This document shows positions 27,392-37,017 of a DNA stretch of 64,000 bases, in pieces. Location of the stretch: contig NZ_CP108882.1 of the NCBI RefSeq assembly GCF_036347055.1, positions 124,001 to 188,000 on the forward strand. Reading direction: 5' to 3'. Within the stretch, counting starts at the first letter, position 1. The number at the start of each line of letters is the position of its first letter. The notes beneath the pieces were generated by a model that was not told the DNA's origin, made no database searches, and saw nothing but the letters and a program-made list of their open reading frames with translations. The position numbers and the translations under genes are program-made. The stretch is from Streptomyces sp. NBC_00820. Lineage in GTDB: Bacteria > Actinomycetota > Actinomycetes > Streptomycetales > Streptomycetaceae.

Positions 27392-28021
27392 ATGCCGGCG
27401 CGAGCGACGAGTACTGACCCCCGGGCGACCCGCGTCCGGGCGAAACTGAAAGAGGCCGCCTTCGGCCTGATCCTGGAACGTCGCATCGAGTCCATCTCGA
27501 CTGCCGACGTCATGCAGCGGGCCGACATCAGCCGCCCAGCCTTCTACCAGCACTTTCGCGACCGCGACGACGTGGTGGCACAGGCCGTGTCGGACTCGAT
27601 CCGCTCCGCGGTCGATTCCGACGAGGGGGTCACAACCGATCCCGCTGTCGTGATCCACCGGCTGTTCGAGTACTTCACCCGATACGCCATGATCTACCGC
27701 AACATCTATCCGAGCGGCGCCTCACAGCGCATGGCCGACACGATCCGCGAACTGCTCCAGCCGGCCGCCACAGCCCTGGCACATCAGCTCACCGACCGGC
27801 ACGCCCAGCTCCTCACCGAGGACGACCCACAGGCCGAGGAGCTCCTCGAGACACTCTCGACCCTCCTGACCGGCGCCGTGATCGAGGTCAGCCGGCGCTG
27901 GGCAGACACCCAGGCCGACAACGCCTCACCGGACACCGCAGCCACCCTGCGCCGCCACTTCGACGCGAGCCTGCGCCTCCTGGGCCTCGAGCTGAGTGAC
28001 AGCCCCGGCGAGCAGGACTGA
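27392..28021 (+). CDS. TetR family transcriptional regulator
   Basis: 209 aa. ATG 27392 (MPARATSTDPRATRVRAKLK) has GAGGTG upstream; the frame extends 45 codons further through the operator region and is not accepted. The helix-turn-helix spans 36-58 (SISTADVMQRADISRPAFYQ HF), with a helical ligand domain after it. It is divergent from the AtuA-CaiB pair and probably represses it until an acyl-CoA or related inducer is present. Confidence 0.88.
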   Translation: MPARATSTDPRATRVRAKLKEAAFGLILERRIESISTADVMQRADISRPAFYQHFRDRDDVVAQAVSDSIRSAVDSDEGVTTDPAVVIHRLFEYFTRYAMIYRNIYPSGASQRMADTIRELLQPAATALAHQLTDRHAQLLTEDDPQAEELLETLSTLLTGAVIEVSRRWADTQADNASPDTAATLRRHFDASLRLLGLELSDSPGEQD

Positions 28022-28055
28022 CCGCATCGCACACGGCCGGCCACCACTCGGCCCT

Positions 28056-28076
28056 GGCCCAGATCAGTGCTGGGCC
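28056..28076. terminator. Hairpin between tetR and the aldo-keto reductase relic
   Basis: GGCCCAG, seven bases, CTGGGCC: a perfect 7-bp stem between two convergent reading frames, suitable as a bidirectional terminator. Confidence 0.55.
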
Positions 28077-28180
28077 GGTACTCCTTCCAACTGCCCGAGA
28101 TGCCCGGCGGCCTGCGGCCGCTGCTCACACCGGGCCGGAAACGGCCAGGAGTGAGCGGCACCACCTGATGACCCGCGCCG

Positions 28181-29334
<1,154 letters not shown>

Positions 29335-29402
29335 GTCGCCGACGGCAATTGCGGGACGCGCCGCGTTTCCGCGCCCGGACCGGCCGGCGAAGCGGCGAAA
29401 GC

Positions 29403-29522
29403 TCAACGCTGGGCGTCACCAGGGGCGTGCAGGCCGACCACCTCGACGATCGCCTCGGGTGATGGCTTGAAGTAGCGGCGGACGATCGTGGGCATCTTGT
29501 GTCGGGACTGGGACTTGGCCAT
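29403..29522 (-). CDS. Possible 39-aa small protein
   Basis: ATG at 29522 opens MAKSQSRHKMPTIVRRYFKP followed by SPEAIVEVVGLHAPGDAQR and a stop at 29403. Codon use is strongly GC3-biased and the chain is basic then acidic. There is no clear ribosome site and no family, so it may be a fragment of a larger lost gene. Confidence 0.3.
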   Translation of the reverse strand: MAKSQSRHKMPTIVRRYFKPSPEAIVEVVGLHAPGDAQR

Positions 29523-29578
29523 CAGTATCGGCTCGGACGCGCCCTGCTCGCGAGGTGGGGTAAAGAACGCGGTGGCCG

Positions 29579-29604
29579 GTGCTCCGGCGCCGATGCCGGA
29601 GCAC
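29579..29604. terminator. Perfect 10-bp hairpin
   Basis: GTGCTCCGGC, six-base loop, GCCGGAGCAC. It lies 105 bp upstream of the tRNA-fMet gene and may insulate it from upstream transcription. Confidence 0.5.
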
Positions 29605-29709
29605 CGTGCCACGGCGTGGCCCCGGTGGTGCAGCAGACCCTCTCGTCCACCGCACGACGTCACTCGGTGAAACCTTCCTCTGATCGCAAGGTAGGATGGC
29701 AATTGCCGA

Positions 29710-29786
29710 CGCGGGGTGGAGCAGCTCGGTAGCTCGCTGGGCTCATAACCCAGAGGTCGCAGGTTCAAATCCTGTCCCCGCTACCA
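29710..29786 (+). tRNA. tRNA-fMet (CAT), initiator
   Basis: Complete cloverleaf of 77 nt with encoded CCA. The acceptor stem has the mismatched first position (C1/T72) of initiators, the anticodon stem carries the three consecutive G-C pairs before CTCATAA, and the T arm GCAGG-TTCAAAT-CCTGT pairs normally. A strong terminator begins three bases after CCA. An aberrant inverted copy lies at 9672-9746. Confidence 0.96.
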
Positions 29787-29788
29787 AC

Positions 29789-29824
29789 GACAGGGGCCCG
29801 GTCTCATGAGACTGGGCCCCTGTC
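29789..29824 (+). terminator. Terminator of the tRNA-fMet gene
   Basis: A 17-bp stem with one G-T wobble (GACAGGGGCCCGGTCTC against GAGACTGGGCCCCTGTC) directly after the tRNA. Confidence 0.9.
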
Positions 29825-30385
29825 GCATCTCATACACCGAACGTGACGTCCCTCGCACGTTACGAGTGGAACAAGAAGAGCCAGCCGCTCCTGCCCGCCG
29901 ACGAGTCCGGCGAAGCCCTGCATCTCGGTACTCGTCAGGGCAGGGTTGTTGTGGTCATGCGCTCGCTCCAGTGCTGGTGTCGGCCGCCTTCAGGACACGC
30001 GGCAGATGGACGTGAAGGTGATCGACGTCCACCTGGAGGCCACGGGTGCGGAGTTCGCGGGCAAGGAGCTCGATGAGTCCGGATGCCCTTTCCGGACAGG
30101 TGCTCGGCGCGCATGTACGGCAGCCGGCCGCGACCGGTACGGGCAGATGTCGGCGACTACGGGTGTGCGGAGGCCATCTCACCGCGGCAGTTGACCCTGA
30201 CGCAGGGGCAACCTCTCAGCATGGTTGGCATGACTTCGAAAGCCAATGCGATCGAGGACGCCGGACTGCGCGAGTCATACGGCGACCACGAAGTTGTCGC
30301 CGGAACCGACCAGGTATGTCACCAACGAACGCTCTCCGACATGCCGACCGATGACGAGGAGCGGCCTGAGAGAGGCGATTGGACG
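29825..30385. other. Stretch with degenerate coding sequence, no gene called
   Basis: About 560 bp. A minus-strand frame around 29955-30120 reads LIELLARELRTRGLQVDVDH and looks protein-like but lacks a start and a recognisable family. A plus-strand frame leads into the hydrolase gene without a start signal. It may be a decayed gene plus the hydrolase promoter. Confidence 0.35.
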
Positions 30386-31180
30386 ATGCAACACTTCACG
30401 GTCCACCACGACGGCGTCACGATCCCGGTGTCCCGCGGCGGCCGGGGGCGACCACTGGTCCTGTGCCCTGGGTTGAACTCGACACAGGCCGACCTGCACG
30501 AGCTGACCGAACTCCTTCGCCGCGACCACGACGTAGTGACCTTCGACCTCAGGGGCCATGGGCTCGCCCCGGCCGCCGGACGGTACTCCTTCGACGCGTA
30601 TCTCAGTGATCTCATCGCCGTGCTTACGGAGCTCGACCTGCCCTCGGCACCCGTGCTTGTGGGCTACTCGCTGGGCGCGGACCTGGCCGTGCACTACGCC
30701 GCAGAGCATCCCGACACCGTCGCGGAACTTGTCCTGATCGACGGGGCAAACCCCCTGCCCGAACCGTTCATCACCAAGGCCCACCTGGCGGAATTCCGCG
30801 CAATGGCGGACGACCTGGCGACGCGGCAAGAGGCCGATCGGGCCAAGGGCACCGCGCATCAAGTGTTGCTCACCGCACAGGACATCCTCGACCTGAACCT
30901 CGAAATCGATGTGGTTCGGTCCGCGATTCTCGACCGGTACCGGAAGTTCGATCACCCCATCTGCATGATCATGTCGACGTCCATCGCCGGTGACAGCAGT
31001 GAAGGACGTGCGCCACGGCACAACCGGCTCTGGCGTGCCGGCATCGAGCGGCTCGTACGCGAGCGGCCCCACGTCTCCACGTTCTGGCTCGACACCGACC
31101 ACCGGTTGGTCTTCACCCATGCCGCGGAGATCGCAGAGATCATCCGGAGCGGACCACTCAGCCGACAGGCCGACTTCTAG
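30386..31180 (+). CDS. Alpha/beta hydrolase
   Basis: 264-aa alpha/beta-hydrolase fold enzyme. ATG 30386 (MQHFTVHHDGVTIPVSRGG) has GAGAGGCG upstream. FDLRGHGLAP at 53-62 supplies the oxyanion region, GYSLGAD at 93-99 carries the nucleophile Ser95, and a late DTDHRLVF supplies the probable catalytic His. The substrate (ester, lactone or epoxide) is unknown. The stop TAG is part of the ribosome site AGGAG of the merR gene 12 bp downstream, so the two form an operon. Confidence 0.88.
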   Translation: MQHFTVHHDGVTIPVSRGGRGRPLVLCPGLNSTQADLHELTELLRRDHDVVTFDLRGHGLAPAAGRYSFDAYLSDLIAVLTELDLPSAPVLVGYSLGADLAVHYAAEHPDTVAELVLIDGANPLPEPFITKAHLAEFRAMADDLATRQEADRAKGTAHQVLLTAQDILDLNLEIDVVRSAILDRYRKFDHPICMIMSTSIAGDSSEGRAPRHNRLWRAGIERLVRERPHVSTFWLDTDHRLVFTHAAEIAEIIRSGPLSRQADF

Positions 31181-31192
31181 GAGACTGGTCCG

Positions 31193-32026
31193 ATGCTGAC
31201 CATCGGCGAGCTGGCGTCGTATGCCGGAGTAACGGTGCGCGCGGTGCGGCACTATCACGCCAAGGGGCTGCTGCCGGAGCCGGAGCGCGACCACTCCGGC
31301 TATCGGAGGTACGACGCCGGCGCCGTCGTCGAGCTGATCAGGATCCGGACCCTCGCCGAGGCCGGGGTCCCGCTGGGGCGCGTGCGGGAGCTGCTGCAGG
31401 CTGACGAGGAAGAGTTCGCCGCGGCGATCGCGGACATCGACAAGCGGCTGCGGGCGGATATCCGAGAGCGGCAGCGGCACCGGGAGCGGATCGCCCGCCT
31501 CGCCTCCGGGGATCATCTGGCACTGCCACCGGAGGTGGTCGATCATCTCGACCGGCTGCGGGCGCTCGGGGTCGCCGAGCGGATCGTCCAAGTCGAACGC
31601 GACGGCTGGATTCCGCTGGCCGCGCTCTCACCCGAGCGAATCCCGGAGTGGATGGCACGCAAGCGGGAGCAGATCGCAGACCCGCGGTTTGTCGGTTTCT
31701 GTCTCACCCTGGGCCACGCTCTCGACCGCACGGACGACGACCCGCTGCTGGTCGAGCTGGCCGACGAACTGGCCGCCTACCTCACACAGATGGCCAACGA
31801 GCAGGGCGACGACTACGTCGACGACACCGACATCGAACCACCGTTCGCCAAGCTGATGGACACTCTGGCGTTCGACACCGTGCCGCCGGCCCGGCAACTG
31901 ATCGAGCTGCTGAAGAAACGAGGCTGGACCGGCTGGACCAAGCTCGAGCGTGTGGACCCCAGGCGGGGTACGGCCGGAACTCGGCAGGAAGACACCGCGA
32001 CGCAGCACTCCCCCTGTGAGCGATGA
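31193..32026 (+). CDS. MerR family transcriptional regulator
   Basis: 277 aa. The N-terminal winged helix is canonical (LTIGELASYAGVTVRAVRHY, then GYRRYD), followed by a dimerisation coiled coil (residues 75-105) and a long C-terminal sensing domain of about 150 residues. No Cys cluster for metals is present, so a drug or organic ligand is more likely. It is translated from AGGAG overlapping the stop of the hydrolase gene; co-regulation of the hydrolase by its own effector is a reasonable inference. Confidence 0.9.
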   Translation: MLTIGELASYAGVTVRAVRHYHAKGLLPEPERDHSGYRRYDAGAVVELIRIRTLAEAGVPLGRVRELLQADEEEFAAAIADIDKRLRADIRERQRHRERIARLASGDHLALPPEVVDHLDRLRALGVAERIVQVERDGWIPLAALSPERIPEWMARKREQIADPRFVGFCLTLGHALDRTDDDPLLVELADELAAYLTQMANEQGDDYVDDTDIEPPFAKLMDTLAFDTVPPARQLIELLKKRGWTGWTKLERVDPRRGTAGTRQEDTATQHSPCER

Positions 32027-32429
32027 CGGCAGGAGAGGCCACTGAGCGAGGGCCACGGTGGCCCCCTCCTGGGGCAGGGCGGGCAGCAGTACCTGTTTCT
32101 GATCTGGGACCGGTGACGAGCAGGTGGACGACTCGTTGAGCCGACATGATGGGCCCGGCTGTCCGGCACCACCGCGCACCTCGAAGGCGGCCGGCACGCC
32201 TGGTGACGTGCCGCCGCTGGACCGTCACCAGGCGTACGTACGGCCGCGGGCCCTCGGTACGTGGCCCTGGCATCCCGAGCCGGTGCCCGCAGGTCTTCAG
32301 GTGAAGCGGGCTTGGGGCCGGCTGTTCCCCCCGGACCGGCAAGTGGTCCTCGTCGTCGACCCCGGCAACCGGCTTACCGCGCTGCCTGGTGGCACCGTCG
32401 AGGTCACCGATGTCTCAGACGCTGCCTTC
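32027..32429. other. Stretch with broken reading frames
   Basis: A plus-strand frame around 32220-32420 reads GTWPWHPEPVPAGLQVKRAW and VVLVVDPGNRLTALPGG with good coding character, but has no start and no recognised family. It runs into the integrase-like fragment in another frame. It is probably the remains of a lost gene. Confidence 0.35.
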
Positions 32430-32668
32430 GCCTGCCCCAGGAGCGCCCTCGCGAGTGCGACGACCTCTACCTCAGCTGCGCGAAGTTCGCCACAACACCC
32501 CAGTACGCGAGACGCCTTCGTGAACGACACTGCGTCGAGCGGCAGCTGATCACCGACGCAACGGACCGCGGACGGGAGCGGGAGATCGATCGCCACCAGG
32601 GCGTCGCCGACCGCATCACCAGCCTCCTCGACGACCTGGGCGAACCACACGACGAGCCGGCCGACTGA
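32430..32668 (+). pseudogene. Possible integrase/transposon recombinase C-terminal fragment
   Basis: The frame reads RPRECDDLYLSCAKFATTPQ, YARRLRERHCVERQLITDAT, then REREIDRHQGVADRITSLLD. Cys-containing KFxTTPxxxxxLRER followed by a helical tail is typical of the end of actinobacterial tyrosine-recombinase-like transposition proteins. The catalytic domain is absent. Confidence 0.45.
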
Positions 32669-32701
32669 CCGGTGCGACTGACCGGTGCGACTGACCGGTG
32701 C
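32663..32701. repeat. Three tandem 13-bp repeats
   Basis: GACTGACCGGTGC is repeated three times exactly, followed by a partial fourth copy (GACTGA). The array starts at the stop codon of the integrase-like fragment and ends 50 bp before the DUF6000 gene. Confidence 0.9.
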
Positions 32702-32751
32702 GACTGAGAAAGACACTGGTCGAACGGCTTCGCCCAGGACAGGATGCGGCT

Positions 32752-33378
32752 ATGCGTTACGCCAACGAGGACCCCGAGCTGCTTGCTCTTGTCCACCGCT
32801 ACGTCACGCCCGACAGGCGCTACCTCAAACTCGGCGGCCCTCTCACGCGCATGACCGAGTCTGAACGCACCAAGTTCACACGGGAGCTCGGCGAGGCTGC
32901 CGGCGACATCACACCCCGCGAGCTGACCATCCTGCTCGAAGGCACGTGGCGCGAACGCAAAACCGCAGCCTGGCTCATCGCCGTCGCCCGCAGAACCGAG
33001 TTCCGCGAACGCCTCGGCGAAATGCTGCTTGCCAGCGAGGTCTGCTTCGCAGGCTCGGCCTACTGCGTCACCTTCGCCACGTTCGCGACCCCCGCCGACG
33101 CGGACCTGCTGGCTGCCTACCTCGATCGCTACCTGCGACGCCCCGACCTCTACTACGATCAGCCGGCCGCCATGGGCGCGCTCCTGCACCTCGACGCCAA
33201 GCTCCGTGCCGATCAAGCAGCCCGATTCCTGGCCGCGGACGGCCTCTGGCATCAGTGGATCGGCGGACCGCCCCTCAAGAAGCACCACAGCACGCCGGAC
33301 AACTATCGCAAGGCCATCAGCCGGCTCTGCGTCTTCGCCGATGAGAGCGCCGAGCACCACCCGGCAAGGAACCGATGA
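32752..33378 (+). CDS. DUF6000 family protein
   Basis: 208-aa cytosolic protein. ATG 32752 (MRYANEDPELLALVHRYVTP) begins the conserved family N-terminus, with GGACAGG upstream; the frame opens 18 codons earlier within the tandem repeats. Family phrases RRYLKLGGPLTRMTESER, LLEGTWRERKTAAWLIAVAR and DADLLAAYLDRYLRRPDLYY are present. The all-helical, HEAT-like character suggests a protein-protein interaction role. The function is unknown; such genes are often scattered in Streptomyces accessory regions. Confidence 0.8.
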   Translation: MRYANEDPELLALVHRYVTPDRRYLKLGGPLTRMTESERTKFTRELGEAAGDITPRELTILLEGTWRERKTAAWLIAVARRTEFRERLGEMLLASEVCFAGSAYCVTFATFATPADADLLAAYLDRYLRRPDLYYDQPAAMGALLHLDAKLRADQAARFLAADGLWHQWIGGPPLKKHHSTPDNYRKAISRLCVFADESAEHHPARNR

Positions 33379-33658
33379 CGTCGTCCTCAGAGGGGTGACA
33401 CCTGGTCGAAGGAACCCACCACCGCACAACTCGAGGTTGTCCAGACAAACGCTGCACACACGTTTCCGTCACCCTCGCAGCCCTGCTGATGCGGGCGTGA
33501 CATTTGACGACAGCACCCAGCAGCGTTCGTCATCCCTGACGCCTGCGCAAGTCTTCACCTCCTGCCCCACTTCGGTGGTTTATGTGAAACCAACTCGGTG
33601 GGGTTGCGGCTGGCGTTAACCTCCCCGTACAGGGAGCTTGTCGACCCAAGGGGGATCA

Positions 33659-34114
33659 ATGGGCAGATTCGGCACCAGGGCGAGACTGATCATGTCAGCG
33701 GTCGCGGTTGTCGTGGCGGCGGCCGGCATCGTAACGGGCGGGAACGGTGTGGCGTCGGCGACCGACCCCAGCGACGCGCCCCCCGGTTACGCGGGGCCGT
33801 TCTCCTACTGCCAGGGCAGCCGATACGACTCCGTCCCACTCGGAGACGGTCATGCCTACATCGACGTCTACTGGACTTCCGCAGGCAGCGGCCAACTCTG
33901 CGCGATGACCTATGACGTGGCAGACGGACGGCACAACATGGAGGTCCGCATCCGGCGCACGGACTGGCAGACCTCCTGGTACGACAATGGGGTCTACGAC
34001 AGGTACGCCGGATCGATCTACGTCGGGGGCATGGAGGGACGCTGCGCCTACATCTCCGGGTGGGTGGAACACGACGGCCACAGGTACGCCAACGGTGAGA
34101 CTTTCTGCCCCTGA
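33659..34114 (+). CDS. Small secreted protein
   Basis: 151 aa. ATG 33659 follows AAGGGGG at good spacing. A Sec leader (MGRFGTRARLIMS, hydrophobic AVAVVVAAAGIVTGG, site VASA before TDPSD) gives a mature protein of about 117 residues with four Cys (SYCQGS, QLCAM, GRCAY, ETFCP), likely two disulfides. It is Tyr/Trp/Asp-rich with alternating strands. I do not recognise a family; it could be an extracellular inhibitor or binding protein. A hairpin follows 26 bp after the stop. Confidence 0.8.
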   Translation: MGRFGTRARLIMSAVAVVVAAAGIVTGGNGVASATDPSDAPPGYAGPFSYCQGSRYDSVPLGDGHAYIDVYWTSAGSGQLCAMTYDVADGRHNMEVRIRRTDWQTSWYDNGVYDRYAGSIYVGGMEGRCAYISGWVEHDGHRYANGETFCP

Positions 34115-34140
34115 CCCACCTGCCCGTCGCGTTCACCCGG

Positions 34141-34168
34141 GCCGGCCGGACGACCGTGTGCGGCCGGC
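34141..34168 (+). terminator. Hairpin after the small secreted protein gene
   Basis: GCCGGCCG (34141-34148) pairs with CGGCCGGC (34161-34168) across a 12-base loop, 26 bp after the stop codon. Confidence 0.55.
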
Positions 34169-34330
34169 CTCACCCGCGAATCCCCGCCGGTGCACGACGG
34201 TGAAACTCGACGACCTCGACGCCGACGACGTACAGGGGTGTTCGTACAGTGGCGCGCTCCACCGGGACGCCATGAACCACGTCGGCTCCACGGTGCGCGG
34301 GTCGACGGCGGACATGCACCGGCATGGCTG

Positions 34331-34740
34331 CGCCAACTCCCGGCGATGCAGGTCCTGCGCGCGATGTGGATGCAGAACTACCACCGCACCGTGACCGAGA
34401 CCGGGGCAAAGGTGAAGCGGCGGGAGGGCCAAGACCTCCCGCCCGGCAGACTTCGACTGGCCTCTCCGTACGACACCGACGCGCGCTACGGCCTCAAACA
34501 GGGCTCCTGGTGGACCGGCTGCAAGATCCATATCAGTGAGTCCTGCGACGATGCCGATGACCAGGACCCGGCTGCCGACGGCCAGGCGCTGATCCCCGGA
34601 GCCGACGGACCGCCGCCGCGCTTGATCACCGGCATCGCGACCACCGACGCCACAGTGACCGATGCGGAAATGACCGAACCGGTCCATCACATGCTCGCTG
34701 CCCGCGATCTTCTGCCCGCCGAGCACTTCCTCCGCGAACC
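34331..34740 (+). pseudogene. IS1182-family transposase, internal fragment
   Basis: The frame reads LPAMQVLRAMWMQNYHRTVT, then LRLASPYDTDARYGLKQGSW and WTGCKIHISESCDD, LITGIATTDATVTDAEMTEP and ARDLLPAEHFL. This is the central part of an IS1182 transposase, including the first catalytic Asp. Both ends are missing; the fragment breaks where the DHFR-like gene begins on the other strand. Confidence 0.82.
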
Positions 34741-34807
34741 AGCTGAACGGTCAGTCCTCGTCGAGTGCCTGGCCAGCCTTTTCAGCCGCCCCAAGTGGAC
34801 CCTGGTG

Positions 34808-35452
34808 TCATCTTCGCCACAACAGGTGGTGCGTCACGCCGCTCGGGCTGGGCACGATCTCCAGGTGGAACCGGTCGAGCAGTTCCTTGGGGGACTCCCA
34901 AAGGCGTAGTCCGGACCCGAGTTTTACCGGCGAGACCGCCACATGCATGGTGTCGACGAGGTCGGCGTCGAGGAACTGCCGGATGGTGGTGACCCCGCCG
35001 CCGAGCCGGACGTCCTTGCCCCGTGCCGCTTCCCGCGCCCGTTCGAGGACCGTGGCCGGGTCGCCGTCGACGAAGTGGAACGTGGTGTCGCAGAGCGTGA
35101 ACGACGGACGCTTGTGGTGGGTCATGACGAACACCGGCGTGCGGAACGGGGGCTCCTGCCCCCACCAGCCGCGCCACTCATGGTCCTGCCAGGGCCCGCG
35201 CTGGGGCCCGAACTTGTTGCGGCCCATGATCTCGGCACCGATGTTGCGTGCGAAGTCTCGCGTGAAGTAGTCGTCGAGCCCCCGGCTCCCGCCGGGATCC
35301 GTGCGCATGGGCCAGCTCGCCGTGGCTCCGGCCCAGGCGAACATCCTCTCGGGATGGTCGTGGCCGAACGGCCGCTCGAGACTCTGGTGCTCACCGGCAC
35401 CGATGCCGTCACTCGAGACGTTGAAGTTCATGACTCTCAGCAGTTGATCCAC
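34808..35452 (-). CDS. Dihydrofolate-reductase-like (RibD C-terminal) family protein
   Basis: About 214 aa, RibD-C/DHFR fold. FNVSSDGIGAGEHQSLERPF near the N-terminus, AEIMGRNKFGPQRGPW in the middle and KDVRLGGGVTTIRQFLDADL near the C-terminus are the cofactor and substrate segments of the family. The GTG at 35452 is chosen because GAGGA precedes it; an ATG seven codons later and an ATG ten codons earlier are possible. Such proteins are NADPH-dependent reductases of unknown substrate and are frequent single genes in actinobacteria. The C-terminus abuts the IS1182 fragment but looks complete (THHLLWRR). Confidence 0.85.
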   Translation of the reverse strand: MDQLLRVMNFNVSSDGIGAGEHQSLERPFGHDHPERMFAWAGATASWPMRTDPGGSRGLDDYFTRDFARNIGAEIMGRNKFGPQRGPWQDHEWRGWWGQEPPFRTPVFVMTHHKRPSFTLCDTTFHFVDGDPATVLERAREAARGKDVRLGGGVTTIRQFLDADLVDTMHVAVSPVKLGSGLRLWESPKELLDRFHLEIVPSPSGVTHHLLWRR

Positions 35453-35692
35453 GTGTTTCCTCGTCAGGTCCTGTCGCGTCATCGTGCGGCGAGGCGCCGC
35501 ACATCATGGCGTCGAACGGGACGTGGCCAGATCGACAGAGATCCGCAACTTTCCCCAAGGCGCGTCAGGAAGTGGCCCCGCCGGCGGTGTGGCCTTGGCT
35601 GACGCGGACGTTCAGGGGTTCAATGACGGGTTCTGACCGAATGAGCCAGCAGGATCGGTGACCGGCGCAAACCACGCGATTGAGGAAGCTCT

Positions 35693-36208
35693 ATGACCAC
35701 AGACTTGATTTCGCACCACCACATCCACCTCCTGGTGTCCGCCGGGCTGGACCTGCCGGCCCGAACCTCTGACCGGCTGCGTTGGGAGGGCCACCCGTTC
35801 ACGTCTGAGGAGCTCGCCGCGAGCCACGAACCCGGTCAGCCCTGGGGGCCGGGCAGTGAAGAGATCCACCGCAAAGTCATACGCCGGCTCACCCCCGACA
35901 CCGCGGGCCAAGTCGGAGCGATGCTTCTTGCCGAAAACGCCCGTAGCGCAAACCTTCTCTACGAAGCCGACGACTGGGAGACTCCGTACCTCTTCGTAAG
36001 GGCGCAGTGTCCGCGTCCTCTGGCAGTACTCAAGGCGATCGCCTTCTACGAGTACCACTCGAGCGCGCACCCCGAATGGAAGGAGTCGGAGGCGGCGGAC
36101 TTCTGCGCGGCCCTGCGCCAGCATGCCATCCAGTTGCTGCCCGGCTACGCGGACGAACTCTGGGGCATCGACGACGCCGACGACCTCGAGGCGGCCACAG
36201 ACCGTTAG
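35693..36208 (+). CDS. Conserved hypothetical protein
   Basis: 171 aa with ATG 35693 preceded by GAGGAAGC. It is mostly helical and acidic (WGPGSEEIHRKVIRRLTPDT, AFYEYHSSAHPEWKESEA, LLPGYADELWGIDD). There are no membrane segments, signal peptide or metal motif. I do not recognise the family. Coding quality is good, and the following IS5 relic starts immediately after the stop. Confidence 0.7.
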   Translation: MTTDLISHHHIHLLVSAGLDLPARTSDRLRWEGHPFTSEELAASHEPGQPWGPGSEEIHRKVIRRLTPDTAGQVGAMLLAENARSANLLYEADDWETPYLFVRAQCPRPLAVLKAIAFYEYHSSAHPEWKESEAADFCAALRQHAIQLLPGYADELWGIDDADDLEAATDR

Positions 36209-36276
36209 GAGCTGTCTGGGGTTCGGATCTGTGTGAGGCCCGGTGGTGTGTCGGTTGTGGCTGGTGGAACTCGGGT

Positions 36277-36860
36277 GTGGCGCGTTTCGACGTGACGGAT
36301 GACGAGCGGGCGCTCATCGAGCCGCACCTGCCGGTGGCGGTCACCGGGCCGTTGCCACGGCGGGTGCGGGACCAGTTCAACGGGGTGCTTCGGCGGTTCC
36401 GTCCCGGCACTGGCCGGCGTGATGTCCAGGAGCGATACGAGCCCTGGTCCACGGTCTACTCACGGTTGAACAGCTGGGCCAGAGCCGGGGTGTTCCAGAG
36501 CTGATGGATGCGTTGATCGCCGAGGCGTCCTTGCGGCGGCAGCTCGGCATGGTGCTGATCAGCGTGAACTCCACGATCGTGCGGGCCCATCACGAATCGG
36601 CGGGGCTGACGGTGGCCAAAGGACCCTGGACGCCCTTCAGCAGGCCCTGACCGAGGGAAAAGGGGGCTCCGCTTCCAGAGCAGCCGCCAGTTCTGCGGGC
36701 GATCCGGCGCCCGTCGGCGCGCTCGCGGGGCCGGTGCGCACCCGGGGGCCGCCTCGGGTGGCTGCTGCCGCGCGCTCGGCGCTCGCGCCGTCCCGGAAGA
36801 CCGACGTACCGGACGAACAACCGGCCCCGATTGAGGCGGCGTCCACGGGCGCCCGACGGA
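36277..36860 (+). pseudogene. IS5-family transposase remnant
   Basis: GTG 36277 starts VARFDVTDDERALIEPHLPV, with VQERYEPWSTVYSRLNSWAR following, the N-terminal region of IS5 transposases. After a frame change near 36500 comes LMDALIAEASLRRQLGMVLI and VNSTIVRAHHESAGL, the first DDE segment. The rest degenerates into Ala/Pro-rich sequence. The remaining DDE residues are missing. Confidence 0.78.
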
Positions 36861-37017
36861 CGGCAGGGGCAAGCGAGTTGGGGCCCGGCCCCGCCCGTAG
36901 CCGCACGGACCGCATTGGGCATACTGTCAGCCGATCACTTGATCGCCGCGCGGTCGCCGTCCCGGGACCGGTCGGGGAGCGGTGGTCTCCGAAAAACGCG
37001 GGGAGTGGGGGATTGTC

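Noticed and set aside
29403..29768. 121-codon minus-strand frame covering the tRNA-fMet gene
   Set aside because: Its N-terminal third is antisense to the tRNA and terminator region. Only the last 39 codons are kept as a tentative small protein.
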